Part shown: piece after piece, positions 10,068-18,171 of the stretch
Layout of the letters: every line of letters begins with the position of its first letter
Numbering within the stretch: the first letter of the stretch is position 1
From: Pantoea vagans
Lineage (GTDB): Bacteria > Pseudomonadota > Gammaproteobacteria > Enterobacterales > Enterobacteriaceae
Direction of reading: 5' to 3'
DNA length: 64,000 nucleotides
NCBI RefSeq assembly: GCF_004792415.1
Contig: NZ_CP038853.1
Span: 3,410,001-3,474,000 of the forward strand
Made by a program: the position numbers and the translations under genes
Notes under the pieces: generated by a model
The model's database searches: none
Told to the model about the DNA's origin: nothing
What the model saw: the letters and a program-made list of their open reading frames with translations, nothing else

Positions 10068-10784
10068 ATGCAGACCCCGCACATTCTTATCGTTGAAGAC
10101 GAACTGGTCACGCGTAATACCCTCAAGAGCATTTTTGAGGCGGAAGGTTATGTGGTGTACGAGGCGACTGATGGTGCTGAAATGCATCAGGTGCTGACCG
10201 ACAATGATGTTAACCTGGTTATTATGGACATCAACCTGCCCGGTAAAAACGGCCTGCTGCTGGCCCGTGAACTGCGTGAGCAGGCCAATGTCGCCCTGAT
10301 GTTCCTGACCGGCCGTGACAACGAAGTCGATAAAATTCTTGGTCTGGAAATTGGCGCCGATGACTACATCACCAAACCGTTTAATCCGCGTGAGCTGACC
10401 ATTCGTGCCCGCAACCTGCTGTCACGCACCATGAACCTGGCGATGCCAGGCGAAGAGCGCCGTCAGGTAGAGAGTTATAAATTTAACGGTTGGGAGCTGG
10501 ATATCAACAGCCGCTCACTGATCAACCCGAACGGCGAGCACTACAAATTGCCACGCAGTGAGTTCCGCGCCATGCTGCACTTCTGCGAAAATCCAGGCAA
10601 AATTCAGACCCGTGCCGATCTGCTGAAAAAAATGACCGGCCGCGACCTTAAGCCGCACGATCGCACCGTTGATGTCACCATCCGTCGTATCCGCAAGCAT
10701 TTCGAATCCACGCCGGACACGCCTGAGATCATCGCCACCATCCATGGTGAAGGTTATCGCTTCTGTGGCGATCTGCAGGATTAA
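10068..10784 (+). CDS. arcA: Two-component response regulator ArcA
   Basis: The 238-residue cytoplasmic regulator represses aerobic respiratory genes when phosphorylated by the sensor ArcB under low oxygen. The receiver domain (1-120) has the acidic pocket E10/D11 and the phospho-acceptor D54 in VIMDINLPG, with K in YITKPF. The OmpR-type winged helix follows (about 135-235), including [16 protein letters not shown]. The sequence is nearly identical to E. coli ArcA. The gene stands alone with a long upstream region and a strong terminator; in E. coli creBCD lie next to it, but they are not here. Confidence 0.98.
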   Translation: MQTPHILIVEDELVTRNTLKSIFEAEGYVVYEATDGAEMHQVLTDNDVNLVIMDINLPGKNGLLLARELREQANVALMFLTGRDNEVDKILGLEIGADDYITKPFNPRELTIRARNLLSRTMNLAMPGEERRQVESYKFNGWELDINSRSLINPNGEHYKLPRSEFRAMLHFCENPGKIQTRADLLKKMTGRDLKPHDRTVDVTIRRIRKHFESTPDTPEIIATIHGEGYRFCGDLQD

Positions 10785-10806
10785 TCCACTGTCAGATGCG
10801 ATAAAT

Positions 10807-10834
10807 AAAAAACGCCCCTGCGGGCGTTTTTTTT
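10807..10834. terminator. Rho-independent terminator between arcA and creA
   Basis: The stem AAAACGCCC/GGGCGTTTT with a four-base loop and T-run on the plus strand (A-run on the other side) ends arcA and, read on the minus strand, creA. It is a symmetric bidirectional terminator for the convergent pair. Confidence 0.93.
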
Positions 10835-10855
10835 ATGCTCAATACCGCAGTTTAA

Positions 10856-11329
10856 TCAGTGCCACGGCATAATCGGCACGGCGCTGAGCGCATTTTTCGG
10901 TGAACCATCGACCACTTTATCGGAGTAGGTCAGATAGACCAGAGCATTGCGCTTTTTGTCGAAGAAGCGTACAACCTGCAGCTTCTTGAAGATTAAAGAG
11001 GTGCGCTGGCGGAAGACCACTTCGCCCTCCGCTTTGCCCTGCGCAATTTTATCACTCAGTTCGACCGGACCTACCTGCTGACAGGAAATCGCGGCATCAG
11101 AGGTATCTTCTGCCAGCCCCAGTCCGCCTTTAATGCCGCCGGTCTTCGCCCGGCTGATATAACAGGTTACATTTTTAACGTCCGGGTCATCGAATGCTTC
11201 AACAATGATCTTGTGGTCAGGCCCGAATATCTTGAATACCGTATCAACAGAGCCAATCTGTTCGGCAAGCAGCGGGCTGGAAAAGGTGAGCGTGGTCAGC
11301 GCAGCGATCATAAGACGCGTTATTGTCAT
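10856..11329 (-). CDS. creA: Periplasmic protein CreA
   Basis: The 157-residue protein begins with a Sec signal peptide ([22 protein letters not shown], cleavage after about residue 22) and matches the CreA family of unknown function. The mature part contains [32 protein letters not shown], typical of the family. A longer in-frame ATG at 11452 would bury the signal peptide and is rejected. In E. coli creA heads the creABCD locus; here creBCD are absent and creA is directly convergent with arcA, so the gene has lost its two-component partners in this location. Confidence 0.93.
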   Translation of the reverse strand: MTITRLMIAALTTLTFSSPLLAEQIGSVDTVFKIFGPDHKIIVEAFDDPDVKNVTCYISRAKTGGIKGGLGLAEDTSDAAISCQQVGPVELSDKIAQGKAEGEVVFRQRTSLIFKKLQVVRFFDKKRNALVYLTYSDKVVDGSPKNALSAVPIMPWH

Positions 11330-11523
11330 GGAGTTACCATTGCAAATGGAATAGATGAGAATGTAATGTACTGTTAATCGAACTAATGACCAAACCAAAA
11401 CGGGTTTAAGCCCGTACTGATTTAGCACAACCTTCCCCGGAAAACGGCCCACGTCTTTTGAGCAATGAGTGCTAATATTCTTCGAATGCGTTTAGCTGCA
11501 CCACCAGAGTATGAGGATGTTTT

Positions 11524-12405
11524 ATGGACCAAGCCGGTATCATTCGCGATTTGCTTGTCTGGCTGGAGAGCCATCTGGATCAACCCCTTTCACTGGACAA
11601 TGTTGCCCAGAAAGCCGGTTACTCTAAATGGCATTTACAAAGGATGTTCAAGGACGTAACCGGTCACGCAATAGGTGCCTATATCCGTGCGCGTCGTCTG
11701 TCGAAAGCTGCTGTCGCGCTGCGCCTGACCAGTCGCCCGATTCTGGACATCGCCCTGCAGTATCGTTTTGATTCACAGCAGACTTTTACTCGCGCATTCA
11801 AAAAGCAGTTTGCTCAGACACCGGCCTGGTATCGTCGCTCTTCTGACTGGAACTCATTCGGTATTCGTCCCCCGATTCGCCTGGACGATGAGACGCAGCC
11901 GGAACCAGCTTTCGTTACCCTGCCGGAAACGGTACTGGTGGGACAAACCCAGAACTACACCTGTATTCTGGAGCAGATATCCAGCTATCGCGACGAGATG
12001 CGGATTCACTTCTGGAAGCAGTTCCTGCTGGAAACGGACACGGTTCCGCCGGTGCTGTATGGCCTGCATCAGGTGCGTGCCAGCCAGGATAAAGATGATG
12101 AGCAGGAGATTCTCTACACCACGGCGGTGCCTGCTGACAGCGCGGTCAACCTGCACTCCGGACAGAGTGTTATTCTGGAAGCGGGCGATTACGTGCAGTT
12201 CACCTACAACGGCCCGCGCGTCAATCTGCAGGAATTTATCCTGCTGCTTTACGGCACCTGCATGCCAACGCTGGGACTGACCCGTCGTCAGGGACAGGAC
12301 ATCGAACGCTTTTATACCGATGGTGGTAAAAAGCGCGCTGAGCCACCGACTGAGATCCGGTGCGAATACCTGATTCCGATTCGCCGCCAGACCGTCGCCA
12401 GCTAA
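11524..12405 (+). CDS. rob: AraC/XylS-family transcription factor Rob
   Basis: The 293-residue regulator has the N-terminal double helix-turn-helix DNA-binding domain of the MarA/SoxS/Rob group. Its first helix-turn-helix covers LSLDNVAQKAGYSKWHLQRMFK (about 23-45), and the second contains LDIALQYRFDSQQTFTRAFKKQF (78-101). The C-terminal GyrI-like ligand-binding domain spans roughly 125-285. Rob activates efflux and stress genes in response to bile salts and fatty acids in E. coli. It is divergent from creA across a 194-bp gap, the same arrangement as in E. coli. Confidence 0.95.
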   Translation: MDQAGIIRDLLVWLESHLDQPLSLDNVAQKAGYSKWHLQRMFKDVTGHAIGAYIRARRLSKAAVALRLTSRPILDIALQYRFDSQQTFTRAFKKQFAQTPAWYRRSSDWNSFGIRPPIRLDDETQPEPAFVTLPETVLVGQTQNYTCILEQISSYRDEMRIHFWKQFLLETDTVPPVLYGLHQVRASQDKDDEQEILYTTAVPADSAVNLHSGQSVILEAGDYVQFTYNGPRVNLQEFILLLYGTCMPTLGLTRRQGQDIERFYTDGGKKRAEPPTEIRCEYLIPIRRQTVAS

Positions 12406-12444
12406 GGTCAGGGCTGCCGTCTGTGGACGGCAGCTTTCACGACA

Positions 12445-13092
12445 TCAGCGTTGCAGCTCGTCGAGCGCAGGCGCGTCAAGATGGGAAATATCCCCTGCCG
12501 TCTCCACAATCCACCCTTCTGCCAGCCAGGCACTCTGCTGATAATCGACACGTGAGATTGAGCAGTTACGCAGTCGCAGGCGACGTTCCGCATACGCGGG
12601 CAGACCGAGAATCGTGCTGACCAGCGATCCCAGCGCCATACCGTGACTGACCAGCAGGGGACGGCTTCCGGCAGGCAGTTCAAGGCAGGCATTCAGCGCG
12701 GCGTGCATGCGCGTTGCCATCTCCGTCATCGACTCGCCTTCTGGAATACGACCGCCTTCGGTGCCGTTGACCAGCGTGGCGCGCCACTGCTCTTCCTCCG
12801 CCGTTAAGCCATCCAGCGGACGCTTCTCCAGCACGCCCATATTCAGCTCACGCAGCCGCGGATCCAGCGTCACTGTGCATCCGCAGGCATCCGCAATAAT
12901 TTCCGCGGTGCGGCGCGTACGCCCCAGATCGCTGGCAATCACGTGCGTGATGCCCAGATGCTTCACGCGCTCACCCACCTGATAAGCCTGTTGCTCACCT
13001 TTTTCCGTCAGCGGACTGTCGGATTGCCCCTGAATGCGGCGTTCCGCATTCCATACCGTTTCACCGTGACGAACAAGATAGACCTGTAGCAT
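12445..13092 (-). CDS. gpmB: Histidine phosphatase family protein GpmB
   Basis: The 215-residue protein belongs to the phosphoglycerate mutase-like histidine phosphatases. The phospho-histidine is H9 in LVRHGETVWN, and the second active-site histidine is H150 in LVSHGMALGS. It is annotated as a phosphoglycerate mutase but its real substrate is uncertain; E. coli GpmB is reported to lack strong mutase activity. It is convergent with rob and divergent from yjjX, as in E. coli. Confidence 0.92.
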   Translation of the reverse strand: MLQVYLVRHGETVWNAERRIQGQSDSPLTEKGEQQAYQVGERVKHLGITHVIASDLGRTRRTAEIIADACGCTVTLDPRLRELNMGVLEKRPLDGLTAEEEQWRATLVNGTEGGRIPEGESMTEMATRMHAALNACLELPAGSRPLLVSHGMALGSLVSTILGLPAYAERRLRLRNCSISRVDYQQSAWLAEGWIVETAGDISHLDAPALDELQR

Positions 13093-13127
13093 GTTAGTTT
13101 CCGTTATACTGCGACAAAAATCGTCTC

Positions 13128-13271
13128 AGAGCCTGCCCCATCAGGCGTCATTGTTGCAGGCAGTCTGGACACGGAGCGTGCGGAATAACCCGGCGTACAC
13201 GGAGTACGCGAGGATCGTGGCACTGCTCAGGTTCAGACCAGCCCGTAAAATTGCCTGATGGGCCAGGCTCT
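13128..13271. repeat. 144-bp element with terminal 19-bp inverted repeats
   Basis: The left arm (13128-13146, agagcctgccccatcaggc) and right arm (13253-13271) are complementary at 18 of 19 positions. Between them lie two smaller perfect hairpins: CACG-N3-CGTG at 13170-13180 and GCGTAC-N5-GTACGC at 13193-13209. GTCTG/CAGAC also pairs at 13163-13167 and 13234-13238. It occupies the gap between gpmB and yjjX. The form suggests a miniature non-autonomous element or a structured RNA; it does not resemble ERIC as I know it. No target duplication is evident. Confidence 0.6.
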
Positions 13272-13296
13272 TAATCACCTGAGGGTTCAACCAATT

Positions 13297-13815
13297 ATGT
13301 ACCATGTTGTCGCAGCCACAACCAACCCAGCGAAGATTCACGCGATTGCTCAGGCTTTCAGCGACGTTTTCGGCGAGGGATCCTGCCATATTGAAGGGGT
13401 CGAGGTCGATAGCGGCGTAGCAGCACAACCGTTAACCCATCTGGAAACGCGAACAGGCGCACGTCAGCGCGTCATGAATGCCCGCCAGGTCCGGCCTGAA
13501 GCGGCGTTCTGGGTGGCGATTGAGGCAGGCATCGAAGATGACACCGCATTTGCCTGGATGGTCGTGGAAAACCAGAAGCAGCGCGGCGAATCGCGCTCAG
13601 CCAGTTTTACCCTGCCGCCAGTCGTGCTGGCGGGCCTGCGCGAAGGCCGCGAACTGGGCGAAGAGATGGCGCGGTTAACCGGCATCGACAATATCAAACA
13701 CCAGGGTGGTGCTATCGGGGCGTTCACGAACGGCCTGCTCAGCCGCTCCAGTGTCTATCATCAGGCACTGATTCTGGCACTCTGCCCATTCGTCCATCCG
13801 CTCTATCAGCAGTAA
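13297..13815 (+). CDS. yjjX: Inosine/xanthosine triphosphatase YjjX
   Basis: A 172-residue house-cleaning phosphatase that hydrolyses ITP and XTP (NTPase of the UPF0244 family). [18 protein letters not shown] at the N-terminus and the core [12 protein letters not shown] match E. coli YjjX. The frame is open upstream to 13258, but the ATG at 13297 ([13 protein letters not shown]) aligns with the family start. Its stop codon abuts the stop of the convergent trpR with no base between them. Confidence 0.93.
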   Translation: MYHVVAATTNPAKIHAIAQAFSDVFGEGSCHIEGVEVDSGVAAQPLTHLETRTGARQRVMNARQVRPEAAFWVAIEAGIEDDTAFAWMVVENQKQRGESRSASFTLPPVVLAGLREGRELGEEMARLTGIDNIKHQGGAIGAFTNGLLSRSSVYHQALILALCPFVHPLYQQ

Positions 13816-14136
13816 TCAGACGCGTCCCAGATGCGCTTCCAGCCAGCGTTTCAGCTCTGGCGGCGCCTCTTTCAGGCTGTTAGAGCCGCGGGTAATGGTC
13901 GCGATGCCGACGCCGAGCTCATTTTTCAGCTCACGCTGGCTCATTTCGCCGTTCATCAACTCTTCGATAATCCGCAGTCGGGTGCCGAATGCTTCCCGCT
14001 CATCAGGCGTCATCATCAGTTGCATCAGTGGCAATGCATGACCATCGGCAAAGGCCTGCTGCATCAGCACGACAAAGCGTTGCCAGCTATCTTCTGGCGG
14101 ATGCGCATCGGTAGAGGGGGAATCAGAATGGGTCAT
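13816..14136 (-). CDS. trpR: Trp operon repressor
   Basis: The 106-residue all-helical dimeric repressor uses tryptophan as corepressor and blocks trp biosynthesis and its own promoter. The helix-turn-helix is plain in [28 protein letters not shown] (about 65-92), nearly identical to E. coli. The N-terminal arm is diverged, as usual in the family. A large palindrome of trp-operator type lies seven bases upstream of the start, between slt and trpR, so autoregulation is expected. Confidence 0.95.
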   Translation of the reverse strand: MTHSDSPSTDAHPPEDSWQRFVVLMQQAFADGHALPLMQLMMTPDEREAFGTRLRIIEELMNGEMSQRELKNELGVGIATITRGSNSLKEAPPELKRWLEAHLGRV

Positions 14137-14142
14137 GAAGAG

Positions 14143-14172
14143 GCTTCCGTACTCGCTAAAGAGTACGGAAGC
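14143..14172 (-). promoter_or_regulatory. TrpR operator (autoregulation)
   Basis: A perfect 12-bp inverted repeat, GCTTCCGTACTC/GAGTACGGAAGC, with six bases between arms. The GTACTC...GAGTAC core resembles the trp operator GTACTAGTTAACTAGTAC. It sits between the slt stop and the trpR start, where TrpR autoregulates in E. coli. It could also form an RNA hairpin at the slt 3' end, but no U-run follows. Confidence 0.8.
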
Positions 14173-14181
14173 TTAGCACAG

Positions 14182-16101
14182 CTAGTAACGGCGATTCCAC
14201 TCAGCATCTGACAGGATCCAGTCAGGCTTGCCCATGAAGTGACGATAGTAGGCGTCATACGCCAGCACATTCTTCACGTAGCCGCGCGTTTCAGAGAACG
14301 GAATGGTCTCAATAAACGCGACGGCGTCGAGATTGCCTGCACTGGTTTTCTGCCAGCTTCGCACCCGGCCCGGACCGGCATTATAGGCCGCAGAGGCGAA
14401 GATCCGGTTCTGGTTAAACTGCTGATAGACATATTCCAGATACTGCGTGCCGATCTGGATATTGGTTTCCGGATCCAGCAGCTGGCTGGTATTGCTGTAG
14501 CCAGGAATGTTGTACATCTTCACGGTATGCGCCGCGGTGGCAGGCATAATCTGCATCAGACCACTGGCCCCGACCGGCGAACGCGCTTTCGGGTTCCAGG
14601 CACTTTCCTGACGCGAAATCGCCATCGCATAGCTCGGTGGGATCTGTTTGACCTCAGTGTTACGCTCATAGACGCTCTGCCACGCCAGCGGGAAGCGCTC
14701 TTTCAGGCTGTCCCACATTTTGGCGGTGATGGTCGCCTGCACGCTGAGATCCCACCAGTCCTGCTCATTAGCGTAACGCGCCAGCATCTGCTGCTGCGAG
14801 TGGGTGCGGCTGGCAATCAGATTGCTCCACTCGCTGCGTGCCAGATTATCCAGCCCCCAGTACATCAGTTCGCGTACGCGGGCCAGCTCCGGTCCCTGCA
14901 CCGTGGCACTGTCAGGCTTCGGCGCTTCATCGACCTGCAACGGGTAGTCAACACCGAGCCGCTGGGCAGCCACCATCGGATAGAAGCCACGTGCCTGCAT
15001 CAGCTTGCGCAGGATCTCTTCTGCTTCCTCTTTACGATCTTTCTCAAACAGCAGGTCAGCCTGCCAGTACTGCCACTCATCTTTCTCTTTGGCTTCCAGC
15101 GGCAGACGGGCGATCCAGGTATTCAGGCCGCGTCGATCATGCTGAGAAAGCGCCAGGCGCACCCGGCGTTCCACCAGCGCGGTCGACTCACTGTTCATCA
15201 CCACCGCATCGCGCCAGCGCGCCTGCTCAGAGGTGAGATCGCTGCCCATCATGCGCCAGACCACAATCTCCTTCAGCGCCTGCTCATCTTCCGGCCCCAT
15301 CTTCTGTGCCCGGACCAGAATCGGAATCAGGCTGCGGGCATTTTCCATGTCCTGCCGCGCCACGCGCGTAAAGGCGTAAATCGTGGCCTGACGGGTAAAG
15401 TCGGTTGGCCCGACGGCGCTGGCAAAGGTGCTGACCGTTAACGGATCATGCTGCAGGGACTGTATCGCGTCAGACATGGTCTGATAGTCAGCAGGTAACG
15501 TTTTCGCCAGATAACTCACCAGGCTGTCGTTGCCCGCTTTCATCGCCAGCCGGATACGTTCCAGGATGGTAATCGGCGAAACCTGACCGGACGCCTGCCA
15601 TACTGAGAAGAGCTTATCGCAGTCCGCGGGCAGCGCCGTGCCGCGCAGCCAGATCTGCTTCGCGCCATCAAACGCGGCCTGCTGCTGACCGGTGGCCCAT
15701 TTGGCGTAATACCAGTTACAGCGTGCCTGCACTGGCTTCGGTTCGGTCGGACTGAAGTTCAGCACGCCCTGCCAGTCCTGACGGTAAGCCAGCACATTAA
15801 TAAAGCGGGTACTGAGCGAGCGCGCGGGTGGCAGCGTCGGATACTGGCGAATAAAGTTCTGTACGGCCAGCGCGGTTTCCTGATCGAGATCCTGTGCCAG
15901 CAGGCGATATTGCAGATAAGGATAGAGCGGATAATCCTGGAGCGTCGGCAACAGCTGATCGACGGTCGCCATCTGGTTGCTGTCCCAGGCCTGTTTAATT
16001 TGTTGATAACGTTGCCGTTGTTGATCCAGCGAATCGGCCCATGCGCTGCTGGCCGAACCGACCAGGCAGATCCCTATCATCCAGTTACGCCACTTCACCA
16101 C
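14182..16101 (-). CDS. slt: Soluble lytic murein transglycosylase
   Basis: A 639-residue periplasmic enzyme that cleaves peptidoglycan glycan strands to 1,6-anhydromuropeptides. After a signal peptide (about 22 residues ending SSAWA) comes the helical superhelix U and L domains (to about 440). The C-terminal lysozyme-like domain has the catalytic glutamate in AISRQESAWNP, then SPVGASGLMQIMPATA and AYNAGPGRV. I chose the GTG at 16101 because AGGAG lies seven bases ahead; the ATG at 16152 adds 17 unlike residues before the signal peptide. It lies upstream of trpR as in E. coli, but ettA, its other E. coli neighbour, is now 16 kb away. Confidence 0.95.
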   Translation of the reverse strand: MVKWRNWMIGICLVGSASSAWADSLDQQRQRYQQIKQAWDSNQMATVDQLLPTLQDYPLYPYLQYRLLAQDLDQETALAVQNFIRQYPTLPPARSLSTRFINVLAYRQDWQGVLNFSPTEPKPVQARCNWYYAKWATGQQQAAFDGAKQIWLRGTALPADCDKLFSVWQASGQVSPITILERIRLAMKAGNDSLVSYLAKTLPADYQTMSDAIQSLQHDPLTVSTFASAVGPTDFTRQATIYAFTRVARQDMENARSLIPILVRAQKMGPEDEQALKEIVVWRMMGSDLTSEQARWRDAVVMNSESTALVERRVRLALSQHDRRGLNTWIARLPLEAKEKDEWQYWQADLLFEKDRKEEAEEILRKLMQARGFYPMVAAQRLGVDYPLQVDEAPKPDSATVQGPELARVRELMYWGLDNLARSEWSNLIASRTHSQQQMLARYANEQDWWDLSVQATITAKMWDSLKERFPLAWQSVYERNTEVKQIPPSYAMAISRQESAWNPKARSPVGASGLMQIMPATAAHTVKMYNIPGYSNTSQLLDPETNIQIGTQYLEYVYQQFNQNRIFASAAYNAGPGRVRSWQKTSAGNLDAVAFIETIPFSETRGYVKNVLAYDAYYRHFMGKPDWILSDAEWNRRY

Positions 16102-16347
16102 GTAAATCTCCTCTGTTGCTGGGCGCCGGCGAGTTGCCAGACAGTCTTTCATGCTAACCGGGCCACCGGACTCTTGCCATGTTCTTCACAAAATTTACGC
16201 ACACGGACACTAAACGCACCGTCATCGATCAGCGTGCGCGCCGTCATTGTGCAAATTATCATCAGAAAATCTTATCACTGAACGCATTAAACTGTTGAAT
16301 CATTGCGTTAAAAAAGTGGCACACCCTTTGCTCTGTTGAATCCCATC

Positions 16348-16357
16348 TTGTATACCA
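16348..16357. promoter_or_regulatory. Candidate GntR-type operator upstream of the urea genes
   Basis: TTGTATACCA, a near-perfect palindrome (9 of 10 against TTGTATACAA), lies 15 bases before the allophanate hydrolase start. FadR-subfamily GntR proteins commonly bind sites of the TTGTATACAA form. The GntR gene at 21799 is in the same operon and is the obvious candidate to bind it. This is an inference from one site. Confidence 0.4.
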
Positions 16358-16372
16358 GCTGGAATTCTTCAT

Positions 16373-18169
16373 ATGACTTCAACCATCGGCCTGACACTTC
16401 CCGCCTGGCAGCAGCGCTATCAGCAGGCTCCGCAACAGATAACCTCACTGCTGACTGCACACCTGGCAGCAATCGACACCCGTGATAATGCCTGGATCTA
16501 TCTCGCGACACCGGATCAGTTAGCGGCACAAATTGCGCCACTGCTGGCGGATTATCAGCGCGATCCCGGCTCGCTGCCGCTGTTTGGTGTGCCCTTTGCG
16601 GTCAAAGACAACATTGATGTGGCAGGCTGGCCGACCAGCGCCGCCTGCCCTGCCTTTACCTATACCGCCAGCGAAGACGCGGTCGCCGTCGCCCGGCTGA
16701 AAGCCGCTGGTGCCGTCGTCATCGGCAAAACCAACCTCGATCAGTTCGCGACCGGTCTGGTGGGCACCCGTTCGCCTTATGGCGCGGTCAGCAACACCTT
16801 TGATGCTGATTATGTCAGTGGTGGCTCCAGCTCCGGCTCGGCATCCGTGCTGGCGCGCGGGCTGGTTGCCTTTTCGCTGGGCACCGATACCGCCGGTTCG
16901 GGCCGCGTGCCGGCGGGCTTTAACAATATAGTCGGACTCAAGCCGACCAAGGGCTGGTTCTCTGCGCGTGGCGTTGTGCCCGCCTGTCGCCTCAACGACA
17001 CTATTTCGGTGTTTGCGCTGACGGCAGAAGATGCGTTTAGCGTCGCCAGCGTCATGGGTGGCTATGATGCCAGTGACGCCTATTCGCGCGTGAATCCGCG
17101 CACCGCCCCGGCCAGCCTGCCCGTTCATCCCCATTTTGCTATACCTTTGAACCCGGAATTTTTTGATGATGCGGCGGCCGAAGCAGCCTGGGATCAGGCG
17201 CTGGAGGCATTGCAGACGGGCGGCGCAACGCTGCACCCCATCGACTTCACCCCGTTCAGCAAGCTGGCTGAACAGCTCTATTACGGTGCCTGGGTCGCCG
17301 AACGCACGGCGGCGGTGGGCGGGATGCTCGATCGTCCGGCAGAGATGGACCCGGTGGTGCATGAGATCGTCGCCAGCGGCCTGAAATACAGCGCGGTCGA
17401 TGCTTATAAGGCGGAATATCTGCGGGCGGAGCTGACGCGTCAGATCCAGCAGACGCTGGCACAGTTCGACGCGCTGGTGGTGCCCACCTCGCCCACCATC
17501 CATACCCTGGAGGAGATGAAGCAGGAGCCGATTCTCTACAACTCGCATTTCGGCACCTATACCAACTTCACCAATCTTGCCGACCTCTCTGCACTGGCGC
17601 TGCCCGGCCCGTTCCGCAACGACGATCTCCCGGCGGGTATCACGCTGATTGCGCCTGCCTGGCACGATCGGGCGCTGGCGGAGTTTGGTCTTCGCTGGCA
17701 GCAGCAGCTCGCTCTGCCGCTGGGCGCCACCGGCCAGCCCTTCCCGGCCCGGCGCACTGCGCTGCCCGCCTCACCCGCCCACGTCCGGCTGGCGGTCGTG
17801 GGCGCGCATCTGACCGGCATGCCGCTTAATTTCCAGCTCACTGAACGCAAGGCCGTCTGGGTCGAAGAGACGCAGACCGCGCCCCACTATCGCCTCTTCG
17901 CCCTGCTGGAGGGCGCGATCAAAAAGCCCGGCCTGATGCGTGACGAACAGGGCGCTGCGATCACCGTTGAACTGTGGGATATCCCGGTCGCGCGTTTTGG
18001 CGAGTTTGTGGCGGAGATCCCCGCACCGCTGGGTATCGGCAGCCTGACGCTGGCTGATGGCCGGGTGGTGAAAGGCTTTATCTGCGAAGGCTCGGCGCTG
18101 AAGAGCGCGCTGGAGATTACTGAAACGGGCGGCTGGCGCAACTGGCTGGCATCACAGGGGAGTCACTGA
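16373..18169 (+). CDS. atzF: Allophanate hydrolase
   Basis: A 598-residue cytoplasmic enzyme that hydrolyses allophanate to two ammonia and CO2, completing urea breakdown after urea carboxylase. The amidase-signature domain (about 1-440) has the Lys-cisSer-Ser triad as K78 (FAVKDNI), S152 (GGSSSGS) and S176 (DTAGSGR); these spacings are those of the AtzF family. The C-terminal domain (about 460-598) is the separate allophanate hydrolase C domain acting on the N-carboxycarbamate intermediate. It is the first gene of the cluster; its stop and the next start are separated by two bases. Confidence 0.95.
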   Translation: MTSTIGLTLPAWQQRYQQAPQQITSLLTAHLAAIDTRDNAWIYLATPDQLAAQIAPLLADYQRDPGSLPLFGVPFAVKDNIDVAGWPTSAACPAFTYTASEDAVAVARLKAAGAVVIGKTNLDQFATGLVGTRSPYGAVSNTFDADYVSGGSSSGSASVLARGLVAFSLGTDTAGSGRVPAGFNNIVGLKPTKGWFSARGVVPACRLNDTISVFALTAEDAFSVASVMGGYDASDAYSRVNPRTAPASLPVHPHFAIPLNPEFFDDAAAEAAWDQALEALQTGGATLHPIDFTPFSKLAEQLYYGAWVAERTAAVGGMLDRPAEMDPVVHEIVASGLKYSAVDAYKAEYLRAELTRQIQQTLAQFDALVVPTSPTIHTLEEMKQEPILYNSHFGTYTNFTNLADLSALALPGPFRNDDLPAGITLIAPAWHDRALAEFGLRWQQQLALPLGATGQPFPARRTALPASPAHVRLAVVGAHLTGMPLNFQLTERKAVWVEETQTAPHYRLFALLEGAIKKPGLMRDEQGAAITVELWDIPVARFGEFVAEIPAPLGIGSLTLADGRVVKGFICEGSALKSALEITETGGWRNWLASQGSH

Positions 18170-18171
18170 TC

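Noticed and set aside
13141..13428. 95-codon minus-strand frame across the inverted-repeat element and yjjX start
   Set aside because: It overlaps the conserved yjjX coding region and the structured element; I read it as a by-product of both.
14239..15441. 400-codon plus-strand frame
   Set aside because: Antisense of slt, which has a signal peptide and full catalytic motifs; the plus-strand protein is rich in R, H and Q as shadows are.
16520..17665. 381-codon minus-strand frame
   Set aside because: Antisense of the allophanate hydrolase, with no recognisable motif.
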